Shown: positions 40,386 to 49,159, numbered from the stretch's first letter. The stretch is DNA of 64,000 bases from Hylemonella gracilis (GCF_004328645.1 NZ_CP031395.1:645501-709500); one strand, 5' to 3'. The notes: generated by a model from the sequence alone, not told the origin. A program made the numbers and translations.

Positions 40386-40811
40386 ATGACCTCCATCTGG
40401 AAAAAACCCGTCAGCGTCGAGTCCGCCACCCAGTACGCCCAGAACACCGCCATCACGCACCTGGGCATTGAATTCCTGGAAATCGGCCCGGACTTCATCA
40501 AGGCCCGCGTGCCGGTGGACGCGCGCACGGTGCAACCCATGCGCTTGCTGCACGGCGGTGTGTCCGTCGTGCTGGCCGAGACCCTGGGCTCCATGGGCGC
40601 CTACTACGCCAGCCCCGAAGGCCAGGAAGTGGTGGGCCTGGACATCAACGCCAATCACCTACGCAGCGCGCGCGCCGGTTGGGTGACCGGTGTGGCACGG
40701 CCGGTGCACATCGGACGCAGCACCCATGTGTGGCAGATCGAGCTGCGCAACGAGGCCGACGAGATGGTTTGCATCTCGCGCATCACCATGGCGGTGCTGA
40801 GCTCGCGCTGA
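40386..40811 (+). CDS. PaaI-family hotdog-fold thioesterase
   Basis: A 141-residue hotdog thioesterase. The family motif RLLHGGVSVVLAETLGSMGAY includes the catalytic Glu (in AETLGS) near residue 64. VVGLDINANHLRSARAGWVTG and QIELRNEADEMVCISRITMAVL complete the fold. It resembles 1,4-dihydroxy-2-naphthoyl-CoA or EntH/YbdB-like acyl-CoA thioesterases. The real substrate is unknown. It is divergent from the acetoacetate-CoA ligase gene, with 182 bases between starts. Confidence 0.9.
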   Translation: MTSIWKKPVSVESATQYAQNTAITHLGIEFLEIGPDFIKARVPVDARTVQPMRLLHGGVSVVLAETLGSMGAYYASPEGQEVVGLDINANHLRSARAGWVTGVARPVHIGRSTHVWQIELRNEADEMVCISRITMAVLSSR

Positions 40812-40831
40812 GGCCTGGCAGATGCCGCGCC

Positions 40832-40859
40832 GCCCGCCGCGTGCCGGCGCGCGGCGGGC
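40832..40859. terminator. GC-rich hairpin between convergent genes
   Basis: GCCCGCCGCG and CGCGGCGGGC form a perfect 10-base stem around TGCCGGCG. It lies between the thioesterase stop (40811) and the MATE gene stop (40869). There is no U-run on either side, so it may stop or slow transcription only in a Rho-assisted way, or stabilise transcript ends. Confidence 0.5.
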
Positions 40860-40868
40860 ATCAGGCGC

Positions 40869-42278
40869 TCAAACCAGGCGCTTGATCTTGCGCTTGCGCC
40901 AAACCAGGCCGTAGTAGGCGACCTGCATCAGCAGCATGGCGCTGAAGGCGATGGGGTAGGCCATCCACACGCCGTCGATCCCCACCTGCCGGCTCAAGAA
41001 CCAGGCCGCGGGCACCTGGATGAAGGCGATGCTGACGACCGCGATGGCCGTGGGCACCAGCACCGCCCCGCTGGCGCGCATCACGCCCCCGAGCAAAGCG
41101 GCGAAACCGAACACCAGGCAGCTCCAGAGCATGATGTGCAGCAGGGTCTGCGCCATGCTCACCACGCGCTCGTCGGTGATGAACATCTGCATCAGAGGGC
41201 GCGATGCCAGGTAGCCCACCAGCACCAGCCCGCCCGTGATGAGCAGGTTCATGATCAAGCCGGTGCGCGTGATGGCGGCCAACCGTCCGAACTGGCCCGC
41301 GCCGATGGCCTGCGCACCCAGGATGGAGGCCGTGATGGCGATGGACAGCGCCGGGAACTGCACGTAGTTCACCACCTGGTTGACCGCGCCATACGCGGCG
41401 GTCGCTTCCGAGCCAAAACCGTTGACCAGAGACAGCACTGCGATCTCGGACAGGGCGATCACGATCATCTGCACCGAAGTCGGCAGGCCGATGCGCAGCA
41501 CCAACCGGAGCCAATGCCAATCCGGCCGCAGGGCGCGCAGCAGACGTGCGTCCGGCGCCAGCGGGTGTCCACGGCGCCGCAGGTACCAGACCAGAAAGGC
41601 CAGGGCGGTCACGAATGAGAAGATCGCCGCCACCGCCGCCGAGGCCACGCCCAGACGCGGCAGACCCAGCCAGCCCAGGATGAAGGCCGGCGTCAGCAGG
41701 CAGGAAACGGCGGTGGACAGCAACAGCGCATACAGCGGCGTCACCGTGTCGCCCACGCCGCGCAACAGCTGCGTGTAGAGGATGAAGACCAGCAGCGCGG
41801 GCATGGCCAGCAGCACCGGGCGCGCATAACTCAGGGCCAGTGGCAGCACGTCGGCGGGCGTACCCAGAACCCTCAGCATGGGTTCGGTGTAAATGCCGCC
41901 GAACAGGGCCACGCCCAGGCCGATCAACAGGCTCAGGCACAGGGCCGCTCCCGCGATGGACTTCACCTTCTCCGGTTCACGCGCCCCCCAGGCCTGGCCA
42001 ATCAGCACCGAGGCGCCCGCGCCCACGCCGATGATGAGCGCGATGAAGAAAAACAGGATGGGAAACATCCCGGCCACCGCCGCCAGGGCCTGGGTGCCCA
42101 GCAATTGCCCGACAAAGATGTTGTTGACGGTGCCCGAGAGCGACTGCAGCAGATTGGCCAGGATCATTGGCCCGAGAAACAGCAGGAAGATTTTCCACAA
42201 AGGTCGCCCGCTTGCGCCTGGATGGCAGGAGGGGGGAGAAGCCGGCGTCGCCGGGTTGGTCAGTGTTTCTTGTGGCAT
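40869..42278 (-). CDS. MATE family multidrug/solute efflux protein
   Basis: A 469-residue membrane protein with about twelve hydrophobic helices. It has typical MatE features in each half: QSLSGTVNNIFVGQLLGTQALAAVA and INQVVNYVQF-type segments, with IGVGAGASVLIGQAWGAREPEKV in loop 2-3 and SILGAQAIGAGQFGRL in the second repeat. Such antiporters use Na+ or H+ gradients to export cationic drugs or metabolites. The substrate is unknown. It is not in an operon. Confidence 0.9.
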   Translation of the reverse strand: MPQETLTNPATPASPPSCHPGASGRPLWKIFLLFLGPMILANLLQSLSGTVNNIFVGQLLGTQALAAVAGMFPILFFFIALIIGVGAGASVLIGQAWGAREPEKVKSIAGAALCLSLLIGLGVALFGGIYTEPMLRVLGTPADVLPLALSYARPVLLAMPALLVFILYTQLLRGVGDTVTPLYALLLSTAVSCLLTPAFILGWLGLPRLGVASAAVAAIFSFVTALAFLVWYLRRRGHPLAPDARLLRALRPDWHWLRLVLRIGLPTSVQMIVIALSEIAVLSLVNGFGSEATAAYGAVNQVVNYVQFPALSIAITASILGAQAIGAGQFGRLAAITRTGLIMNLLITGGLVLVGYLASRPLMQMFITDERVVSMAQTLLHIMLWSCLVFGFAALLGGVMRASGAVLVPTAIAVVSIAFIQVPAAWFLSRQVGIDGVWMAYPIAFSAMLLMQVAYYGLVWRKRKIKRLV

Positions 42279-42324
42279 GAAAGCTGTGTGTTGTGTTTGG
42301 TTCTATTGAGATCAAGACGGAAAT

Positions 42325-42972
42325 TCAGGCCGAAAAATTTTCCTCCGCACCCACGCTTTGCGGGAATGCGCCCTCGGCCAAGTGCCAGGCATGGGACCGC
42401 AGATCCTCTGGCCAGCCCTTGATGGCGGCCTCGAACCCCTGCGCCTGGCCACCGAACAGCGCGCGCAGCCCCTCCTCGTACCCCGGCAGATTGCCCGCGA
42501 TGGCACGCACGAAACGGTAGCAACGTTCCTGCGCAGCGCGCGCCAGCTGTCTTGCGGCCAGCGTGGCAGCCTGGGGACCGTCACGTTCGGCGCGACGCGC
42601 GTCGTCGATCAGACGCCGCAAGGCCACCGAAGCGCCCCCGGGATGCAGGGCCAGCCACTCCCAGTGGCGGGGCAGCAAGGTCACCTCGCGAGCCACCACA
42701 CCCAGCGGCGGGCGACCACGGGGACGGGGCGGCGCAGGCGGCGTTTCCTGGCGGACCACAGGGTCATGGCCCGGGACGCCAACCCGACTTGCCGCTTCAT
42801 CCGGGCTGCCGCGCAGATCGAGTTCGATCAGTTGGCTCTCGGCATCAAACACGAGCAAGGGAGGAGGCGCCTGAAGATCACGCAGCCCGGCGTGGGCCAC
42901 CGCACGGACCACGTCGGGCAGCGTGCCTTGGGCCAATAGACGCGGCCCCAGAAAAGCGAAATAAGTCATCAT
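42325..42972 (-). CDS. DUF2239 family protein
   Basis: A 215-residue protein. The conserved core GRPPLGVVAREVTLLPRHWEW is followed by LALHPGGASVALRRLIDDARR, the marks of DUF2239. The N-terminal half is a less conserved strand-rich region. Function is unknown. Two tandem ATGs (42972 and 42969) are both possible. The upstream bases hold an AT-rich imperfect palindrome (42986-43019). Confidence 0.88.
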   Translation of the reverse strand: MMTYFAFLGPRLLAQGTLPDVVRAVAHAGLRDLQAPPPLLVFDAESQLIELDLRGSPDEAASRVGVPGHDPVVRQETPPAPPRPRGRPPLGVVAREVTLLPRHWEWLALHPGGASVALRRLIDDARRAERDGPQAATLAARQLARAAQERCYRFVRAIAGNLPGYEEGLRALFGGQAQGFEAAIKGWPEDLRSHAWHLAEGAFPQSVGAEENFSA

Positions 42973-42985
42973 CCCGAGAATTATG

Positions 42986-43019
42986 CCCGGGTTTAATTAA
43001 GGAATCAATTAATTCCGGG
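42986..43019. repeat. Imperfect palindrome before the DUF2239 gene
   Basis: CCCGG (42986-42990) plus AATTAA (42995-43000) are the inverse of TTAATT (43009-43014) plus CCGGG (43015-43019). They enclose GGAATCAA, with a 4-base bulge on the left arm. The AT-rich core stands out in a GC-rich window and lies just upstream of the DUF2239 start, so it could be a regulator site or promoter. Confidence 0.4.
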
Positions 43020-43153
43020 TAAAAACAACAAGGCTCAGGTCTCTCGAATGACGACCAGCGACTCCGGGCTGGGTGCGGGGCCACGCGACGAGAGCCCCCG
43101 GCACTATGGATGTGAAGCTGGCGCGCTGATCCACGCGCCGGCTTTCATCGCCA

Positions 43154-43513
43154 TCACGGCGCTTTTTCGCAGCGTCCGCTCGACTGCATCACGCCGCGCC
43201 AGTCGCTTTGCCAACTCAACTGATCGGCATCGAAGGCGATGCGCTCATTGTCCAGCGCGGTCAGCACCCGTGCGCCATACACGTTGAAGCTGTAGACCGG
43301 CACGCCATCGATGCGCACCTCGGTGATCTTTTTATCGTCATGGACCAGCCCCACCGTGCGCACCCAGACGCTGCGCGCAGGCTGGTACACCGGCTCGCAG
43401 CGGTAGTTGACCAGCGCTTCGGCCCAGGCCAAGGACTGCAGGCCGAGCAAGACGCCCAGAGCCAAGGACCGGAACGAAACTGCAGGCACGACGTACACCC
43501 ACGCCCTCTTCAT
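43154..43513 (-). CDS. Hypothetical exported protein
   Basis: A 119-residue protein with a clear signal peptide (SFRSLALGVLLGLQSLAWA, cleavage after AWA near residue 31). The mature part is about 88 residues, beginning EALVNYRCEPVYQPARSVW and ending with SGRCEKAP. Its two Cys residues could form a disulphide. I recognise no family. It overlaps the upstream cobalamin adenosyltransferase gene by 4 bases (ATGA), so the two are co-transcribed, although no functional link is evident. Confidence 0.75.
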   Translation of the reverse strand: MKRAWVYVVPAVSFRSLALGVLLGLQSLAWAEALVNYRCEPVYQPARSVWVRTVGLVHDDKKITEVRIDGVPVYSFNVYGARVLTALDNERIAFDADQLSWQSDWRGVMQSSGRCEKAP

Positions 43514-44076
43514 TCTTCTTCTCCCCGCCGCAGGCGCTCGCTGCGCCAGTACACATCGTCACCGCCCTCCATGCGGTTGAGCACCCGGGCCAGCACGAAG
43601 AGCAGGTCTGAGAGGCGGTTGAGGTATTGCCGGGGTTCGGCGCGCACCGCTTCCCGCGCACCCAGGGCCACCAGTGCGCGCTCGGCACGGCGCGCCACCG
43701 TGCGGCAGACATGGGCCTGCGCAGCGGCCCGCGTGCCGGCGGGCAGGATGAATTCCTTGAGGCGGGGCAGGCTGGCGTTGTGCGCGGCCAGCGCCTCGTC
43801 CAGCGCCAGCACCGCATGGGCTTTCAGCAACTCGAAACCGGGAATGGACAACTCGCCGCCCAGGTTGAACAACTCGTGCTGTACCTCGACCAGCAGCGTG
43901 CGGACCACGTCCGGCAGGGGCTCGCACAGCAGCAGGCCGATGTGCGAGTTCAGCTCATCCACGTCGCCCATGGCCTGCACGCGCAGGTGGTCCTTGGGTA
44001 CGCGGCTGTTGTCTCCAAGTCCGGTCGTGCCGTCGTCGCCGGTGCGGGTCGCGATCTGGGTGAGGCGGTTGCCCAT
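43510..44076 (-). CDS. PduO-type cob(I)alamin adenosyltransferase
   Basis: A 188-residue ATP:cob(I)alamin adenosyltransferase. The N-terminal ATP-site motif TRTGDDGTTGLGDNSRVPKD lies near residues 11-30, with VQAMGDVDELNSHIGLLL next. In the C-terminal half, CRTVARRAERALVAL and YLNRLSDLLFVLARVLN are family marks. The enzyme makes adenosylcobalamin for B12-dependent mutases. MetH uses methylcobalamin, so this gene serves other B12 enzymes outside the window. ATGA overlap with the downstream hypothetical gene. Confidence 0.93.
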   Translation of the reverse strand: MGNRLTQIATRTGDDGTTGLGDNSRVPKDHLRVQAMGDVDELNSHIGLLLCEPLPDVVRTLLVEVQHELFNLGGELSIPGFELLKAHAVLALDEALAAHNASLPRLKEFILPAGTRAAAQAHVCRTVARRAERALVALGAREAVRAEPRQYLNRLSDLLFVLARVLNRMEGGDDVYWRSERLRRGEEE

Positions 44077-44209
44077 GGTGATGGCCCTGGAACAAAGATG
44101 GAAGAGAAGTGACGAAGACCGAAGCAGCGGCCCAAGGCCTTGCAGCTCAACGCCTGGGCCCGATCAACAAGGCATTATCGCCCTCGCCTCCCGCCCTCGC
44201 CGCACGTTC

Positions 44210-45547
44210 TCAGAGAAAGCAGCGCAGGTACAGGGCCGAGGTGGCGCGGACCGGCGCGGCGCCGAACTCGCTGTTGCCAGCGCCGGTGCTGCGCGTGTGC
44301 TGCAGGCCCAAGTCCCAGAGTTCGCCCGCATGCCAGACCGCCTCCGCCTGCCAGAAGGCGCTGCCGTCTGCGGTGTTGCGCCGCACAAAGGCACTCAGGT
44401 CCAGGCTGGCCAGGCCCAAGGCCCGGTCCCAGCCCAGTCGCGCAAAGCCATAGCGTCGGGTCAGCAGGTCCTGCCGTTCCTGCAGGTCCTGACGCAAGGC
44501 CCCTTGCCGACCGGCGGCGGGTCCGGTCGCCGCGCGCCAGTCCTGCCAGTCGGCCCCGGTCAGGGCGTCCCCCGCGTAATGCTGTTCCACGCTCAGCACC
44601 AGGCCCGGTGGCGTGGTCCAGGAGGCACCGGCGGCCACTCGGTTGAACCAGCGTGGGTCCCTCGGTCTCGCCGCGTCCACCGTTGGCACCGGCGTGCGCC
44701 GGCCACCGCTCCACTCCAGCTGGAGCAGCAACGCGTCGGTCGCGGTCCAGGACAGGTTGCTCCCGATCTGCGGCGCATCCCCTTCGCGTGCGAAGCCGGT
44801 GAGGTCCAGAGCCAGGCGTTCGCCGGTACGCGGAGACAGCCTCAGCAAGGCCGCGCCATGTCGGTTGGTGCGCTCCAGGCCCACGGCCCAGGTGTCGTCG
44901 TCAAAGCGGTCCGCGTCGCTCAGCTGCGGCAGCAAGGCCAACTGCGCGGAGCCCAGGTCGTCCAGCCACTGCGCGCGCAACATCACTGCGCCAAGCCGGT
45001 TTTCGCGCAAGGCGGCGGGGTTCTGCGAGCTGCGCATCACCACCGCGTTCTCGCGCAGGTAGTCGCTCGGGTTGTAACCCAACCCCACGCCCTGGCGCAG
45101 ATTGATGCGACCCGCGTCGACGAACCACGAGGGCGAGGCCTGCACGCTGATGTACACCTCGCGCAAGGCATTGCGGCGCACGCCGTCCGCATCCTTGCCA
45201 CCGTCGGTGTATTCGACCGCCTCCAGGCGATCCGACAGGACCCAGCGTCCACCCCCACCGATCGGCCCTTCGCGGCGGAAATCCAGCACGGCACGTCCCA
45301 ACTGGTCCGCTTCGCCCTGCGTTTCGCGCCGGTCCATGGCCTGGGCCCAAGCCTCCAGCTTGAGGCCCAGCCGCTGGTCCGGGTCGGCATTCGGCGACGA
45401 CGTCTCGACGCCCAGGGCCAGAGGGTCCAGGCTTGACGGCAGGTCCTGCGCGGTCGCGACGGACCACACCACCCACAGCAGGCCCGCGACACAACCCTGG
45501 CGGACGACCCCGGCATTCGGCGGCAGCAAGGGGAAGGGGATGCGCAT
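44210..45547 (-). CDS. Outer-membrane beta-barrel protein of the Lol-like module
   Basis: A 445-residue protein. The start at 45547 (MRIPFPLLPPN) is supported by GGAGG upstream. A 33-residue signal ending VATAQ precedes alternating strands throughout, for example LGLKLEAWAQAMDRRETQG, LREVYISVQASPSWFVDAG and WQAEAVWHAGELWDLGLQH. It ends in ALYLRCFL, close to the aromatic C-terminus expected of barrels. I recognise no named family. It is the last gene of a five-gene operon with an ABC exporter and a LolA-like carrier, so it may be the outer-membrane receiver or substrate of that system. That is inference. Confidence 0.8.
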   Translation of the reverse strand: MRIPFPLLPPNAGVVRQGCVAGLLWVVWSVATAQDLPSSLDPLALGVETSSPNADPDQRLGLKLEAWAQAMDRRETQGEADQLGRAVLDFRREGPIGGGGRWVLSDRLEAVEYTDGGKDADGVRRNALREVYISVQASPSWFVDAGRINLRQGVGLGYNPSDYLRENAVVMRSSQNPAALRENRLGAVMLRAQWLDDLGSAQLALLPQLSDADRFDDDTWAVGLERTNRHGAALLRLSPRTGERLALDLTGFAREGDAPQIGSNLSWTATDALLLQLEWSGGRRTPVPTVDAARPRDPRWFNRVAAGASWTTPPGLVLSVEQHYAGDALTGADWQDWRAATGPAAGRQGALRQDLQERQDLLTRRYGFARLGWDRALGLASLDLSAFVRRNTADGSAFWQAEAVWHAGELWDLGLQHTRSTGAGNSEFGAAPVRATSALYLRCFL

Positions 45548-45564
45548 GCGGTCCTCCGTTCCCG

Positions 45565-46368
45565 TCATTGCGCGCGAAAGCGCGGCAGGTAATCGCGTTG
45601 CAACCAGGCTTCGGGCACCTCGCGCAGGGTGTGCTCGGTGCTGCGCATCACCGTCACCCAGCCGCTGTCCAGGCCGTCGATGATGACGGTCTCGCTGGGC
45701 CGCGATCGACCCAAAGCGGTTTCATACCGGCGGAAGTAGGCCGTCTTGAGCAGGCGGTCCTCGGCCGAGAAATAACGCGCCATCAGCGGACGGTCGTCGG
45801 TCGCGTCGACCCAGAGGTCCACCCGCGCATAGGACACGTCCTCGCGCAGCGCGCTCAGGCGCAGGTGCAGGCTGTCGCGTTGCACCCCATCTCCGTCCTT
45901 CAACGGTTCGCGCCCGACCCGTTCCGCGCGGTAGTCCCGCGCCAGTTGGGTGGTCATGACGTCACCGTTCGAGGCTTGGCCCAGCAGGCGCTGCTGCGGC
46001 GAGATGCGCACGCTGGCGCTGCTGGACGGGTCGTAGAACCAGAGGTCCGTCCCGTTGCGCAGCATCAGCTTGCCAGCGTCGCGTGCCGGCGTGACGAACT
46101 GCACCAGGTTGCGGTACTGCCCGCTGTCGGGGCTGGGCCGCGCGTAGACGATGAGCACGGAGTTGGCGCTCTGGCGGCCCTGACGATACTCGGTGAGTTG
46201 CAAGCGCACCGAGAAACTGCCGGGCGGGTTGCGCACGGCATCGGCCGCTTGCAGGATCTGGTCGGCACTGCGCTCTTCGGCCCGGGTCGGTCCGGCCAGG
46301 GTGGCCAGCAACAACGCGCCTGAGCCGCACAGCAATGCGCGCCGTTGGAGGTTTTGAAGTTCAAACAT
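45565..46368 (-). CDS. LolA-like outer-membrane lipoprotein-sorting protein
   Basis: A 267-residue periplasmic protein. The start at 46368 (MFELQNLQRRAL) leads into a signal peptide ending near PTRA-EE. The mature part matches the broad 'outer membrane lipoprotein-sorting protein' family: ADQILQAADAVRNPPGSFSV, a strand-rich LolA-like half-barrel with DLWFYDPSSSASVRIS, and LKTAYFRRYETALG. It lies between the FtsX-like permease and the barrel gene. It overlaps the permease stop by 8 bases and ends 17 bases before the preferred barrel start. I infer that it ferries a hydrophobic ligand from the inner to the outer membrane. Confidence 0.85.
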   Translation of the reverse strand: MFELQNLQRRALLCGSGALLLATLAGPTRAEERSADQILQAADAVRNPPGSFSVRLQLTEYRQGRQSANSVLIVYARPSPDSGQYRNLVQFVTPARDAGKLMLRNGTDLWFYDPSSSASVRISPQQRLLGQASNGDVMTTQLARDYRAERVGREPLKDGDGVQRDSLHLRLSALREDVSYARVDLWVDATDDRPLMARYFSAEDRLLKTAYFRRYETALGRSRPSETVIIDGLDSGWVTVMRSTEHTLREVPEAWLQRDYLPRFRAQ

Positions 46369-47782
46369 GACGCAAGGCCTCCACGATCTGCATGCGCGCC
46401 GCGCGATTGGCCGGTAGCAGCGAGGACAAAGCCGCCAGACCCGCCAGCACCAGCACCGTGCCCGCCAGCAGGGCTGGGTGACCGAACACATCCACGCCCA
46501 CCGGCACCGGCACGACCCGGCCCGGCGGCGTCCAAGACCAGCCCGCCTGGTTGATCACATACTCACTGAGCAATACACCGGCCACCACACCCAGCAAGGC
46601 ACCCAACAGGCCGATCAGCACCCCTTCGAGGATGAACATGCGGCGCACATGGCCCCGCCTGAACCCCAGGGAACGCAAGGTGCCGATCTCGCCGACCCGC
46701 TCGCCCACGGACATGCCGACGGCATTGGCGACCGAAAACAGGGTGACCACCCCCATCAGCAAGGCCACGAAACGGAACAGCGCCTGGAACATGCCGACCA
46801 CCTGCAGGTACTGGGGCTGCACCTCGGTGAAGTCGCGCACCTCCAGATCCGCGCCGCCGGGGTGGGCGTCGAGCAAGGCCCTGAGCCGGGCCCGCGCCAC
46901 GGGCAGTTGCGCGGTCTCTGCCAATTGCACGACGATGGCCGAGGCGCCCTGCCCGCCGGGGCCGAAAACCAGGCGCTCGGCCAGGCCCAGTGGCATGGCG
47001 ACAAAGGACACGTCCAACTCGCGCACGCCCTGCCGCTCGGTGCGCAGAATGTCCATGCGCAGCACGCTCGGCGCGCCGCCGCTGGTCGACGACAGCAGTT
47101 CAATGCCCGGCTGGGTGTCCGCAGTCGACTGGCCCGGCCCGGATGCACTGGCCGCCTCGGCCGTTCCCGCCTGCCGTGCCAGCGCGCTCAAGTCGTCGGC
47201 CATGGCAGGCGCGTCAGACGCGGCGTCCTTGGGTGGATTCACGCAGTCCCGCAGCTCCAGCGCCTCGCACAGGGCGAGCAACTGGGCCAGGCCCAGACCG
47301 ATCACGCCGCCCTGAGGCTGGTCGGCGCGCAACAGATTGGCGCGCGGCGGCAGTGGCAAACCCGCGCCGGCCCAGGCCAGCAACTCGTCGCGATCGGCGG
47401 GCAGCCAGCCCATGCCCGAGAACGTGCTGGACGCGCCGGATGCAAAGTTGCCCGCGACCCCCTGCACCTGCAGCACGGGCGTGACCACGCGCAGCAGGGG
47501 TTGGAGCTCGGCATCAGCGCGGATACGCGCGATCCATTGCGCGTGGTCACGGATCGCGTAGCGCGCGGTATTGCCGCGCCCGAAATCCAGGAAGCCCTTG
47601 CGCATGATCTGCAAGTGGCCGGTCTCGCGCACGGTCTCGGTCTGCAGGGCGCTGATGAGGGTGGCGACGTAACCGCCAAAGATCACCAGGGCCATGGCAC
47701 TGACCGCCAGGGCGCCCAGGGTCAGCAGGCTGCGACGCCGGTTGCGCAGCAGGTTGCGCCAGGCGAGATCAAACAGATTCAT
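46361..47782 (-). CDS. ABC transporter permease of the LolC/FtsX/MacB type
   Basis: A 473-residue permease. The ATG at 47782 (MNLFDLAWRNLLRNRRRSL) fits the family N-terminus. TM1 (LLTLGALAVSAMALVIFG) is followed by a large periplasmic domain (about residues 45-340) and three C-terminal helices (FVALLMGVVTLFSVANAVGM, IGLLGALLGVVAGVLL, LAGTVLVLAGLAALSSLLP). The periplasmic domain carries an Ala/Ser-rich, probably disordered insertion around residues 195-235. Only one permease gene is present, so the complex would be a homodimer with two ATPases, unlike heterodimeric LolCE. The 14-base overlap with the upstream ATPase gene supports coupling. Confidence 0.87.
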   Translation of the reverse strand: MNLFDLAWRNLLRNRRRSLLTLGALAVSAMALVIFGGYVATLISALQTETVRETGHLQIMRKGFLDFGRGNTARYAIRDHAQWIARIRADAELQPLLRVVTPVLQVQGVAGNFASGASSTFSGMGWLPADRDELLAWAGAGLPLPPRANLLRADQPQGGVIGLGLAQLLALCEALELRDCVNPPKDAASDAPAMADDLSALARQAGTAEAASASGPGQSTADTQPGIELLSSTSGGAPSVLRMDILRTERQGVRELDVSFVAMPLGLAERLVFGPGGQGASAIVVQLAETAQLPVARARLRALLDAHPGGADLEVRDFTEVQPQYLQVVGMFQALFRFVALLMGVVTLFSVANAVGMSVGERVGEIGTLRSLGFRRGHVRRMFILEGVLIGLLGALLGVVAGVLLSEYVINQAGWSWTPPGRVVPVPVGVDVFGHPALLAGTVLVLAGLAALSSLLPANRAARMQIVEALRHV

Positions 47783-48527
47783 GGTGAACCTCCTCGGTGG
47801 TCGGCGCGGACGGGGACGCGGTGGCCGGCGTGACGATCTGTCCGTCGGCGATGCGGATGCAGACATCGGCCGCGTCGATCAGCGCCGGGTCGTGCGAGGA
47901 AAAGACAAAGCTCGCGCCGGTCTCGCGCTGGATGCGTCGCATCAGGGCGATGATGTCGGCACCGGTCTGGCGGTCCAGATTGGCCGTGGGCTCGTCGGCC
48001 AGCACCAGGCCCGGCGCATTGGCCAGGGCGCGCGCGATGGCCACGCGCTGGCGCTGCCCGCCGGACAGCTGGTTGGGCCGCCGTGTTTCCATGCCCTGCA
48101 GGCCCACCGCGGCCAACAGCTCTCGCGCGCGCTGACGGCGGCGTTCACCGTCACGCGTGAGCAGGCGCATGGGGTACTCCACGTTTTCCAGCGCGTTGAG
48201 CACGGGCAAGAGATTGAAGTTCTGGAACACGAAGCCGATGCGGCGCGCGCGGAAGGCGCTGAGCTGGTCGTCGTTCAGCTCCTGCGGCACCATGCCATCG
48301 ATTTCGACCCGACCGGCATCGGGCCGGTCGATGCAGCCCAGGATGTGCAGCAAGGTGCTCTTGCCGCTGCCCGAGGGGCCGGCGATCACGGTGAAGCATC
48401 CGGCCGTGATGTCGAGGTCGACACCACGCAGCGCGGGCACCTGCACCTCGCCCAGGCGGTAGTTCTTGCGCAGCCCGCTCAGGCGAGCGATCAGCGATGA
48501 AGCGGCTCTCGCCGTGGGTGTGTCCAT
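47769..48527 (-). CDS. ABC transporter ATP-binding protein of the LolD/MacB type
   Basis: A 252-residue ATPase. It has Walker A GPSGSGKST, the MacB/LolD-type VFQNFNLLPVLNALENV, signature LSGGQRQRVAIARAL, Walker B LVLADEPTANLD and the switch region VFSSHDPALIDAADV. MacB/LolD-type ATPases drive mechanical extraction of lipids or lipoproteins by their permeases instead of conventional transport. It starts 9 bases after the DUF2141 gene and overlaps the permease gene. Confidence 0.9.
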   Translation of the reverse strand: MDTPTARAASSLIARLSGLRKNYRLGEVQVPALRGVDLDITAGCFTVIAGPSGSGKSTLLHILGCIDRPDAGRVEIDGMVPQELNDDQLSAFRARRIGFVFQNFNLLPVLNALENVEYPMRLLTRDGERRRQRARELLAAVGLQGMETRRPNQLSGGQRQRVAIARALANAPGLVLADEPTANLDRQTGADIIALMRRIQRETGASFVFSSHDPALIDAADVCIRIADGQIVTPATASPSAPTTEEVHHESV

Positions 48528-48536
48528 GGTACGACC

Positions 48537-48962
48537 TCAGTGCAGCTTGATGCGGATGCGCGCGCCCTCGGGGCCCAGGTCGAAGCGCGCGTCGCGGAAG
48601 TCCGGCGGGCCGGCGGTGCCGCGCGCGTCCCGGCTGAAGCCATAGGGCTCCTTGGGGATGCCGAACAGGCCCCGGTCCAGTTCCAGGTTGCCGTTCTCGT
48701 CCTGGTAGGCCGAGACCGCGTAGCGGCCGGGCGCGAGGTCGCGGAAAACCACTTCGACGACGGGTTTGTCGGCCGGCGTGCGCAGGCCGGTGACGAACTG
48801 CTTGGGGAAGCTCTCCGGCTTGTCAAACAGGCCGACCGAGACGACCCCCTTGTCACCGCGCAGGCCCTCGACCTCGACCACGAGGTCGGCGGCCAAGGCG
48901 GGCAACGAGGACACGACGAGCAGCGCGCCCGCCAGTCGGCGACGGCTTATGGATGAATGCAT
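48537..48962 (-). CDS. DUF2141 family exported protein
   Basis: A 141-residue protein with signal peptide SISRRRLAGALLVVSSLPALA and then a DUF2141 domain (LVVEVEGLRGDKGVVSVGLF, KPVVEVVFRDLAPGRYAVSAYQDENGNLELD, RDARGTAGPPDFRDARFDLG). The DENGNxxxD loop is acidic. The start at 48962 is preceded by AGGAG. It heads the operon that includes the LolD-like, LolC-like, LolA-like and barrel genes. Function is unknown. Confidence 0.88.
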   Translation of the reverse strand: MHSSISRRRLAGALLVVSSLPALAADLVVEVEGLRGDKGVVSVGLFDKPESFPKQFVTGLRTPADKPVVEVVFRDLAPGRYAVSAYQDENGNLELDRGLFGIPKEPYGFSRDARGTAGPPDFRDARFDLGPEGARIRIKLH

Positions 48963-49022
48963 GATGACCAGACTCCTGAGGTGTTGAGGAGTCGCCATTG
49001 CACCGGGCCGGTTTGTCGGCGA

Positions 49023-49089
49023 TGTATCGCGGACACCGGATTTTTGTATCGCCACGCGTCGGCGGACCCGATCGATACACTGGGATACA
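49023..49089. promoter_or_regulatory. Four TGTATC/GATACA hexamers in the divergent promoter region
   Basis: TGTATC occurs at 49023-49028 and 49045-49050, and its complement GATACA at 49074-49079 and 49084-49089. The last two start 10 bases apart, the helical-repeat spacing typical of OmpR-family binding sites. The first two start 22 bases apart, about two turns. The sites lie between the DUF2141 operon (start 48962) and the divergent OmpR-type regulator (start 49160), so they are good candidates for that regulator's boxes. Confidence 0.6.
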
Positions 49090-49159
49090 AACCGCGTCAT
49101 CCAATCGGCCGACAATGCCCCCGCCGCTGTCTTTCGGGACGGCCGTCAGGAACCCTTGC

